Of a stretch of DNA of 48,010 nt, positions 42,110 to 48,010 are shown one piece after another. The DNA is from Eubacterium sp. GTDB lineage: Bacteria; Bacillota; Clostridia; Lachnospirales; Lachnospiraceae. Position 1 is the first letter of the stretch; each line of letters begins with the position of its first letter. The translations under genes were made by a program, and so were the position numbers. The DNA lies in assembly GCA_022769325.1 (NCBI GenBank), contig JALEKC010000133.1, forward strand, positions 1 to 48,010. The letters run 5' to 3'. The notes under the pieces are model-generated. The model had not been told where the DNA came from. It ran no database searches and saw only the letters and a list, made by a program, of their open reading frames with translations.

Positions 42110-42511
42110 TTATTCTTCTTCTGCTGTATTTTCCTCAGAGACAGACACTATATTTTCATCTTCCTCCGTTTGCAAGGAATCTTCTTCTTCTGCCTGAACT
42201 TCCTCTTCTGTAGCTGCAGATTCGGTAGTTTCTGTGGCGAGGGATGCGGCTAATGCAGCTGCTTCTCTCTTGGCCTGTGCCTCTTCTTCTGTATCAATTT
42301 TAATGGCAGAAGTCGATAATTCTTTGATGGCAACACTCAATGGTTGTGGGTAATTACCGGATACCAAAGGTTGAGAGCCGGCAATCAACTGACGTGCGCG
42401 TTTTGCTGTTGCTAAAACAATCGAATATCGACTATTGACAACAGGATGTTCTCCTGGTTCAACATCACTATTTACGACATTCATTAAATCATTATAAGAT
42501 GGGTGTAACAT
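42110..42511 (-). CDS. rpoZ: RNA polymerase omega subunit with acidic C-terminal extension
   Basis: Omega helps assemble the beta-prime subunit of RNA polymerase. The first 75 residues carry the family pattern MLHPSYNDLMNVVN, NSRYSIVLATAKRARQLI and KPLSVAIKEL-like KELSTSAIKI. The last 50 residues are a Glu- and Ala-rich tail (EEEVQAEEEDSLQTEEDEN). Length 133 compares with 67-91 in most bacteria. Position after gmk in the yicC-remA-gmk order supports the call, although lepB separates them. Confidence 0.9.
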   Translation of the reverse strand: MLHPSYNDLMNVVNSDVEPGEHPVVNSRYSIVLATAKRARQLIAGSQPLVSGNYPQPLSVAIKELSTSAIKIDTEEEAQAKREAAALAASLATETTESAATEEEVQAEEEDSLQTEEDENIVSVSEENTAEEE

Positions 42512-42575
42512 AAGTTATAATCTCCTTTCAACTATCTCATTTTTGAATTCTATTTTTTCTGATTATTATCAAGAG

Positions 42576-43247
42576 TTAAGGCGTGCCAAATTTTTTTAGT
42601 GGCCAGATTCGCAAAACCACATGTCCAGCTATATTTTTTTCTTTAATTGGCCCTAATTCTCTGCTGTCAAGACTTACTTTTCGATTGTCACCCAGAACAA
42701 AATATTCATCTTCTCCTAAAGTGATTGGTGTGGAAGCAACACCTGCATCTTCGTCTTTCATTACATTTTTTGCATATTCATCTTCGATTTTTTCACCATT
42801 GATATAAATATCATTTCCAATGATTTGTATGGTTTCACCGGGAAGACCAAAGACTCGTTTAACATATAATTCAGATTCTTCTGAAGTATCCGAATCGTCT
42901 TCGATTTCCATTATATCTTTCATACTTTCCGGAACTTCCGTACCACTTTTCCCATAAGGATAAAATACAATGATGTCATAACGTGACGGCTCTTTAAAAT
43001 GGTAGGAAACTTTTTCCACAAGCAAACTATCCTTGTTTTGTAAGGTGTTTTCCATGGACTCACCTTTTACAACCGTACGTTGGATTACATGTTCCGGAAC
43101 CCAAAAGACACATAGAAGGATTAACGCGATATAAATAACAAATTCAACAAAATAACTAAGTTTTGAACGCTTTTTCTTTTCCGTCGCAGGTTCCTTGTTG
43201 GTCTCTTCATGGAGTTCGTTTTTAAGTTCTGTTTCTTCCTGGTTCAT
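42576..43247 (-). CDS. lepB: type I signal peptidase
   Basis: This enzyme removes signal peptides from exported proteins on the outer face of the membrane. A charged N-terminus of 28 residues precedes one membrane helix (VEFVIYIALILLCVFWV). Ser64 in VKGESMENTL is the nucleophile and Lys130 in YVKRVFGLPG the general base; LGDNRKVSLDSRELG is the third conserved box. An acidic insertion (EIEDDSDTSEESE) sits just before the Lys box. Length 223. It lies 15 bases after gmk, so it is cotranscribed, an unusual neighbour for gmk and rpoZ. Confidence 0.95.
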   Translation of the reverse strand: MNQEETELKNELHEETNKEPATEKKKRSKLSYFVEFVIYIALILLCVFWVPEHVIQRTVVKGESMENTLQNKDSLLVEKVSYHFKEPSRYDIIVFYPYGKSGTEVPESMKDIMEIEDDSDTSEESELYVKRVFGLPGETIQIIGNDIYINGEKIEDEYAKNVMKDEDAGVASTPITLGEDEYFVLGDNRKVSLDSRELGPIKEKNIAGHVVLRIWPLKKFGTP

Positions 43248-43262
43248 AATAATCTCCCTTCT

Positions 43263-43886
43263 TTATTTGCTTACTAATGTATTTAATTGTTGCCTCATGG
43301 ATTCAATTAAATCTTCACAATGAGTGGTTTTATAATGCCTTGTCTGAATGAGATTGTGAAGGTTTTCTACGGCATCATCCAGAGAATCGTTGACTAAAAT
43401 ATAATCATATTTATCCATATATTCCACTTCTTCCGCAGCACGATTTAATCTGCGAGTGATTTCCTCGGCGGTTTCGGTGCCCCGCCCGGTTAACCGGTCT
43501 TTCAATATTTCTGCATTTGGCGGAGTGACAAAAAGAAGTAAAGCATCCGGATATTGCTCTTTTACCAACATACCGCCCTGCATTTCAATTTCAAGTAAAA
43601 CATCATTTCCGGCCTCTAATTGTTTTTCCACATATTCTTTCGGTGTGCCATAATAATTACCCACATATTCAGCCCATTCGATAAGTTCATTTTTTTCAAT
43701 CATTTTTTCGAATTCATCTCTGGTTTTGAAAAAATAATCAACACCTTCAACGTCTCCCTTTCTTGGCTGACGTGTAGTGGCAGAAATGGACAATTGGTAG
43801 TTATATTTCTTTCTTAATTCTTTTATAATTGTCCCCTTTCCGGCTCCGGAAAAGCCGGAAACAACAGTAAGTATACCTTTTTTCAT
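43263..43886 (-). CDS. gmk: guanylate kinase
   Basis: Gmk phosphorylates GMP to GDP. The P-loop is GFSGAGKGT, the GMP-binding region includes SATTRQPRKGDVEGVDYFF, and FVTPPNAEILKDRLTGRGTE follows. Length 207 is normal. The ATG at 43886 has GGAG seven bases upstream; the track begins four codons earlier at a TTG. It follows remA closely, the usual order. Confidence 0.96.
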   Translation of the reverse strand: MKKGILTVVSGFSGAGKGTIIKELRKKYNYQLSISATTRQPRKGDVEGVDYFFKTRDEFEKMIEKNELIEWAEYVGNYYGTPKEYVEKQLEAGNDVLLEIEMQGGMLVKEQYPDALLLFVTPPNAEILKDRLTGRGTETAEEITRRLNRAAEEVEYMDKYDYILVNDSLDDAVENLHNLIQTRHYKTTHCEDLIESMRQQLNTLVSK

Positions 43887-43909
43887 TGAAATCTCCAATC
43901 TGTATTATA

Positions 43910-44146
43910 TTAACAATTATTGAGTCGGTTTGTGATGGTTTCCGGCAAAAGAGAGGTCAAAACAAGCATCTGATTTTCCATAATAATTACTGCTTTTGTT
44001 TTCTTTCCACAAGTTGCATCAATGGCAAGTCCATCGTCCTTTGCACTTTGCACCATTCGTTTGATTGGAGCGGCTTCGTAACTGACTATACTAATGATTT
44101 TATCTGCATTTACGACATTTCCATATCCGATATTAACAAAAGACAT
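43910..44146 (-). CDS. remA: RemA-like regulator (DUF370)
   Basis: RemA is a DNA-binding protein that activates biofilm matrix and osmoprotection genes in B. subtilis. The family pattern VNIGYGNVVNADKIISIVSYEAAPIKR is intact, with the arginine of the DNA-binding loop, followed by ATCGKKTKAVIIMENQMLVLTSL. Length 78 is close to the usual 85-90. It sits between yicC and gmk as in most Firmicutes. The regulon in this organism is not known. Confidence 0.92.
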   Translation of the reverse strand: MSFVNIGYGNVVNADKIISIVSYEAAPIKRMVQSAKDDGLAIDATCGKKTKAVIIMENQMLVLTSLLPETITNRLNNC

Positions 44147-44181
44147 AGGAACCGATCCTTTCTGAATTATGTTCTGATTTT

Positions 44182-45060
44182 TTATTCTAAATTTTGTATC
44201 TGTTCGCGGAATTTTTCAATTTCTGTTTTTAAAATTATACCTAAATCTGCAATGATAATATCATTGGCTTTTGACAAGGTGGTATTGGCTTCACGATTTA
44301 ATTCCTGTGTCATAAAATCCAACTTTCGACCAACCGTTTCCTCTGTTTCAAGGATTTCACGCATATGCCGAATATGACTTTTCAGTCGAACCAATTCTTC
44401 GTCAACACATATTTTATCCGCATAAATCACAAGTTCTGTGGCAAGTACGCTTTCGTCTAATTTATTATCAGCCAGTGTTTCCTTGATTTTTGCAGTAAGT
44501 CTTTCTTTATAATCTGTGAAAACCTGCGGAGAACGTTTTTCAATTTGGTTTGTAACGTCTTCTAAAAGAGTCAGCTTGTTTAATAAATCGTTTTTTAATA
44601 ACTCACCCTCGGTTTCACGAGATTTTAGAAATTGTAGTAAAGCCCCTTCAACCGTGGTTTCTACCAACTTCTGCAACTTATCTTCATCAATATGAATCTC
44701 TTCCATGGTATATACATCCGGATATCTTGAAAGCATGGCTGCATCCAAACCGGTATTTAGAGAAAAATCATCGGACAATTGTCGAATCAAATTTACATAG
44801 GCACGAGCCATATCCGGGTGATAGGCAATACTATCTTCTCCATGGGCGATGTTTTCATAAGTAATAAATACATCCACTTTTCCACGACTGATTTTTTCTT
44901 TTAATTGTTTGCGAATTAGATTTTCATATGGATTCAAAATTTTTGGAAGGCGTATGGAGATATCGCAATATCGGTGGTTTACGGATTTGATTTCCACCAC
45001 CAGACGAGATTCTTCATTTTCTGCTTCATAACGGCCATAGCCGGTCATACTTCTTATCAT
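44182..45060 (-). CDS. YicC-family endoribonuclease
   Basis: YicC proteins are RNases linked to stationary-phase survival and small-RNA turnover. The N-terminus IRSMTGYGR, VEIKSVNHRYCDI and the C-terminal EETVGRKLDFMTQELNREANTTLSKA are characteristic. Length 292 is normal. The track ORF is 65 residues longer, running through the promoter; the ATG at 45060 has TTGGAGGG seven bases upstream. It leads the yicC-remA-gmk-lepB-rpoZ operon. Confidence 0.94.
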   Translation of the reverse strand: MIRSMTGYGRYEAENEESRLVVEIKSVNHRYCDISIRLPKILNPYENLIRKQLKEKISRGKVDVFITYENIAHGEDSIAYHPDMARAYVNLIRQLSDDFSLNTGLDAAMLSRYPDVYTMEEIHIDEDKLQKLVETTVEGALLQFLKSRETEGELLKNDLLNKLTLLEDVTNQIEKRSPQVFTDYKERLTAKIKETLADNKLDESVLATELVIYADKICVDEELVRLKSHIRHMREILETEETVGRKLDFMTQELNREANTTLSKANDIIIADLGIILKTEIEKFREQIQNLE

Positions 45061-45102
45061 AATGCCCTCCAAGTCTAAAAATGAATCTATGCATTCTGTT
45101 CT

Positions 45103-45131
45103 ATTATAAAGGAGAATGAAACAGAAGTCAA
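45103..45131 (-). promoter_or_regulatory. promoter of the yicC operon
   Basis: On the minus strand TTGACT, 17 bases and TATAAT lie about 43 bases before the yicC ATG, a near-perfect housekeeping promoter. Confidence 0.85.
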
Positions 45132-45155
45132 GTTGTCTGAGATTATTTTTGTAAT

Positions 45156-45184
45156 TTGACCCCCAAAATATTTTATAGTATAAT
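45156..45184 (+). promoter_or_regulatory. promoter of rqcH
   Basis: TTGACC, 17 bases and TATAAT lie 34 bases before the rqcH ATG. Only about 25 bases separate this -35 from that of the yicC operon. Confidence 0.85.
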
Positions 45185-45218
45185 ACTTCATAAGAAATTG
45201 TTGACGGAGGAATTAGAC

Positions 45219-46973
45219 ATGGCTTTTGATGGATTTTTCGTAGCATCATTGACAAAGGAGCTATCGGAACAATTGACGGGAGGACATTTACAAAAAATAT
45301 CCCAACCGGAAAAGGATGAGTTGGTACTTGCTGTTAAAAATAATCGACAGACATTGCGTTTGGTGTTATCAGCAAGTCCTTCTCTTCCACTGATTTATTT
45401 GACAAAGAAAAGTAAAGTGGCCCCTCTTACGGCGCCTAATTTTTGTATGCTTTTGCGAAAACATCTAAGTGGTGCCCGAATATGTCGGATTTATCAATAC
45501 GAGCTAGAGCGTGTCCTGTTCATTGAATTTGAAAATCGAAATGAATTAGGGGATTTGGTTCATCGCAATCTTGTGATTGAGATTATGGGAAAACATAGCA
45601 ACATTATTTTTTTGGACGAAAAAAATGTAATTGTTGACAGTATTCGTCATATTTCTTCTTTGGTAAGTTCAGTGCGGGAAGTTTTGCCGGGAAGACCATA
45701 TTTTATACCGAATACACGGGAAAAGCACAATCCTTTTGAATTGACAACGGAACAATGGATTCAGGAATTAACCAAACAGCCGGTATCCATTGTGAAAGGA
45801 CTATGTAATTATTTGACCGGATTTAGTTTTTCTATGGCACAGGAACTGGCGTATCGTTGTCAATTGGACGGAGATGCTCCGTTAGCATCCTGCAATGGAA
45901 ATCAGCTTTCTGCATTATTATCGGGGCTTCGGGACCTAATGGAAAAGGTTAAGCAGGGGGATTTTTCGCCGGAAATTGTATTTCGGGATGCGGAACCAAT
46001 TGAGTTTTCGGCCTTTGAAATGAAGCGATATGGAGAGGAAATGTTTCGTCATCAATCGTTTGATTCCGTCAGTGAAATGATTGAAGTTTTTTATGGAGAA
46101 AAAGAAGCTATTCAGAGAATCCGGCAAAAATCTGCAGATTTGAGAAAAAATATTATGACATTATTGGAGAGGGATCAGAAAAAAATCGCTATTCAGAGAA
46201 AGCAATTAAAAGATACGGAAAAGCGAGAACGATATAAGATCTATGGAGAACATATCAATACGTATGGATATCAGTTGGGTCCGGAAGATACGGTGTTAAA
46301 ATGTACCAGTTATTATGATGAGTCTCCTTTGGAGATTCCGATTGATCCGGCGAAAACACCAACAGAGAATGCCAATAAGTATTTTGATAGATATAATAAA
46401 CTAAAGCGTACTTATGAGGCGGTTTCGGTTCAAATTGAAGAGACCCAGGTGCAGATGGATCATTTGGAAACGATATTAACAGCTCTGGATATCGCACGGC
46501 AGGAAGAAGACTTGCAATTGATTAAACAGGAGCTTGTGGACAGTGGATATATGAAAGGGCATATTCATAAGAAAAATAAAAATACTAAGGCCATGCCAAA
46601 AAGTAAACCACTCCACTTTCGCTCCAGCGATGGATTTGATATGTTTGTAGGAAAAAACAATTATCAAAATGATATGTTGACCTTTAAGATGGCGACTGGA
46701 AATGACTGGTGGTTTCATGTTAAGCAGGCACCGGGTTCTCATGTTATCGTTCAATGCAACAATGAGGAGCCACCAATACGTACATTTGAGGAAGCGGCAA
46801 GTCTGGCGGCACATTTTTCACAAAAATCTTCAGCAGATAAAGTGGAAATTGATTATACCCAGAAAAAAAACGTGAAAAAACCAAATGGCAGTAAGCCTGG
46901 TTTTGTTGTTTATTATACGAATTATTCCATGGTCGTATCTCCGGACATCAGTGAAATCGAAGAAATTTGTTAG
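45219..46973 (+). CDS. rqcH: RqcH / Rqc2 homologue (NFACT family, formerly fibronectin-binding protein FbpA)
   Basis: RqcH binds obstructed 50S subunits and adds alanine tails that mark stalled nascent chains for decay. The N-terminal NFACT-N domain starts MAFDGFFVASLTKEL and includes FENRNELGDLVHRNLVIEIMG. A coiled-coil middle covers about residues 300-440, and the NFACT-R domain (FRSSDGFDMFVGKNNYQND and NDWWFHVKQAPGSHVIV) follows. Length 584 is normal. The ATG at 45219 has CGGAGG before it; the track start is inside the promoter. The old adhesin name is misleading for a cytoplasmic protein without a signal peptide. Confidence 0.94.
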   Translation: MAFDGFFVASLTKELSEQLTGGHLQKISQPEKDELVLAVKNNRQTLRLVLSASPSLPLIYLTKKSKVAPLTAPNFCMLLRKHLSGARICRIYQYELERVLFIEFENRNELGDLVHRNLVIEIMGKHSNIIFLDEKNVIVDSIRHISSLVSSVREVLPGRPYFIPNTREKHNPFELTTEQWIQELTKQPVSIVKGLCNYLTGFSFSMAQELAYRCQLDGDAPLASCNGNQLSALLSGLRDLMEKVKQGDFSPEIVFRDAEPIEFSAFEMKRYGEEMFRHQSFDSVSEMIEVFYGEKEAIQRIRQKSADLRKNIMTLLERDQKKIAIQRKQLKDTEKRERYKIYGEHINTYGYQLGPEDTVLKCTSYYDESPLEIPIDPAKTPTENANKYFDRYNKLKRTYEAVSVQIEETQVQMDHLETILTALDIARQEEDLQLIKQELVDSGYMKGHIHKKNKNTKAMPKSKPLHFRSSDGFDMFVGKNNYQNDMLTFKMATGNDWWFHVKQAPGSHVIVQCNNEEPPIRTFEEAASLAAHFSQKSSADKVEIDYTQKKNVKKPNGSKPGFVVYYTNYSMVVSPDISEIEEIC

Positions 46974-47004
46974 AAGGAAATTTGTGAGAAGGAAGGAATG
47001 AATT

Positions 47005-47838
47005 ATGATTTTATATGATGCACATTTGCATACCCATTATTCCACAGATAGTGAGGAATCTATGGAAAAAATAATTTGTGATGGGATTTCAAAGGGACTT
47101 CATGGCATTACGTTTACGGATCATATGGATTATCATTTTCCAGAGTCTTATGATTGGAATTTAGAGGAAGGAAAAAAGCCCTTTCAATTTTGTTTCGAGG
47201 ATTATAAAGAGGAAATTTCCGTGTTGCGTGGGAAGTATCATGATGAAATTGAAATTCATACCGGTGTTGAAATTGGGTTAAAATCAGATGCTTATGAAGA
47301 TAATGTAAAATTGAGCAATCGAGAGGATTTGGAATACTGTATCGGTTCCATTCATCTGATTGATAATATGGATCCCTATTATCCGGAATTTTGGGAAAAT
47401 TATGGAGAAGAGAATGGTTTGCAGCTTTATTTTGAGACTACCTATGAGCAGATAAAAAATATAGGGGATATTCGTATTGACACTATTGGTCATTTGGATT
47501 ATATTACTAGATATCTTCCCTCGGGTTATTCTTTTTTTCAATATAATAAATACAAGGAATTGCTGGATGAAATCTTACATTTGATCCTGGAGAAGGATTT
47601 TATTTTGGAAATCAATACTTCTGGTTATAAAAATGGCGGAACTATGCCCAATCCGTGTGGTGAAATTTTGTACCAGTTTTATGCTATGGGCGGAAGAAAT
47701 ATTATTTTCGGCTCAGATGCTCACGATATTTCCCGTGTGGGAAAGGATTTTTACAGAGCAGAAAAATTGGCCAGAGAGGCGGGGTTTAAGGGATATTTTT
47801 CGATATCAGACCATAATCGTAGTTTTCATTCGTTTTAA
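47005..47838 (+). CDS. PHP-domain phosphatase, histidinol-phosphatase (HisK) family
   Basis: The 277-residue protein is a single PHP domain. Metal-binding residues are seen as HLHTHYSTDS, TDHMDYH, GVEIGLK, GSIHLID, IGHLDYI and GSDAHD. HisK/HisJ enzymes dephosphorylate L-histidinol phosphate in histidine synthesis. No other his gene is nearby, so a different phosphoester substrate is possible. GAAGGAAGG lies about 10 bases before the ATG. A terminator follows. Confidence 0.85.
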   Translation: MILYDAHLHTHYSTDSEESMEKIICDGISKGLHGITFTDHMDYHFPESYDWNLEEGKKPFQFCFEDYKEEISVLRGKYHDEIEIHTGVEIGLKSDAYEDNVKLSNREDLEYCIGSIHLIDNMDPYYPEFWENYGEENGLQLYFETTYEQIKNIGDIRIDTIGHLDYITRYLPSGYSFFQYNKYKELLDEILHLILEKDFILEINTSGYKNGGTMPNPCGEILYQFYAMGGRNIIFGSDAHDISRVGKDFYRAEKLAREAGFKGYFSISDHNRSFHSF

Positions 47839-47844
47839 TAAAAG

Positions 47845-47886
47845 AAAGGAGTATAAAGTCGATTTGACCTATACTCCTTTTATATT
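47845..47886. terminator. bidirectional terminator after the PHP gene
   Basis: AAAGGAGTATA and TATACTCCTTT form a perfect 11-bp stem with a 14-base loop, with T-rich sequence downstream on the + strand and CTTTTATT on the minus strand. It separates convergent genes. Confidence 0.8.
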
Positions 47887-48009
47887 CTAGTACTCTTCTT
47901 CCATGTCTTCTTCCCCTTCGTGGATATCAGATTTTGGTTTGGATAATCCTTCAATTTTGATACCATGTTTTTCGGCATAATCCCAAAGGGCCGCATGTAT
48001 TGCTTCTTC
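47887..48009 (-). CDS. C-terminal end of an unidentified protein (cut by window edge)
   Basis: The minus strand has an open frame from the window edge to a TAG at 47887-47889, encoding 40 residues. It includes IHAALWDYAEKHGIKIEGLSK and ends with an acidic tail (EGEEDMEEEY). The terminator just beyond the stop and the lack of stops in this frame support a real gene. It is too short for the ORF track and I do not recognise the family. Confidence 0.6.
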   Translation of the reverse strand, partial: EEAIHAALWDYAEKHGIKIEGLSKPKSDIHEGEEDMEEEY

Positions 48010-48010
48010 T

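Noticed and set aside
45061-45255. N-terminal 65-residue extension of YicC in the ORF track
   Set aside because: It crosses the yicC promoter and overlaps the opposite promoter; the family N-terminus starts at the ATG at 45060 with a good ribosome binding site.
1-48010. A novel defence, toxin-antitoxin or biosynthetic cluster
   Set aside because: Every larger gene fits a known core family and no unusual block of unknown genes is present.

Overview
The window is a stretch of chromosome from a low-GC, Gram-positive Clostridia bacterium, most like a member of the Lachnospiraceae. The pointers are the gene order (pyrH-frr-uppS-cdsA-dxr-rseP-ispG-polC; mreBCD-pbp2-minCDE-rodA; yggS-sepF-divIVA-lspA-rluD; yicC-remA-gmk-rpoZ), PolC-type polymerase, purine-rich Shine-Dalgarno sites, occasional TTG starts, and both MinE and DivIVA. 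This placement comes from gene content, not from an alignment. No rRNA, tRNA, CRISPR array, insertion sequence or prophage was seen, and no gap without a gene exceeds about 220 bases.

Layout. 1-13.6 kb (+): a GGDEF protein whose 5' end may be cut by the window, a membrane-anchored polysaccharide deacetylase, a bactofilin, then pyrH, frr, uppS, cdsA, dxr, rseP, ispG and polC. These cover UMP kinase, ribosome recycling, isoprenoid and undecaprenyl synthesis, phospholipid precursor synthesis, intramembrane proteolysis and replication. 13.7-15.3 kb: lexA (-), convergent with polC and divergent from a membrane SH3 protein. 15.3-22.1 kb (+): mutS, mutL, miaA and a PLP enzyme of the YnbB family. 22.2-31.7 kb (+): radC, mreB, mreC, mreD, a very large PBP2, minC, minD, minE, rodA and an MgsA-like gene, forming one elongation and division-site block. 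31.7-37.4 kb: a small DUF378 membrane gene (-), then a HlyD-like membrane protein, yggS, sepF, divIVA, lspA and an RluA-family pseudouridine synthase. 37.5-39.2 kb (+): an orphan BlaI/MecI-type repressor and a Xer-type tyrosine recombinase. 39.2-45.1 kb (-): a large secreted amidase, a YneA-like LysM protein, rpoZ, lepB, gmk, remA and yicC. 45.2-47.8 kb (+): rqcH/fbpA and a PHP phosphatase. The right edge cuts a gene on the minus strand.

How the parts fit. Most genes serve envelope growth and division: lipid carrier supply, the Rod complex, Min site selection, SepF/DivIVA, lipoprotein and general signal peptidases, and an amidase. The best regulatory story is SOS. lexA and, 28 kb away, a YneA-like gene both have a consensus promoter (TTGACA-N17-TACTAT and TTGACA-N17-TATGAT), each with one LexA-like box at the -35 and one at the predicted start of transcription. 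This predicts a damage-induced division inhibitor that is not linked to lexA. Other points worth a second look are an MgsA-like protein with Glu at two catalytic Asp positions, a roughly 240-residue insertion in PBP2, an orphan HlyD-like protein in the division operon with a perfect palindrome at its promoter, and dyads around the promoter of the orphan BlaI gene. I did not find a convincing new multi-gene system; most of the window is conserved housekeeping.
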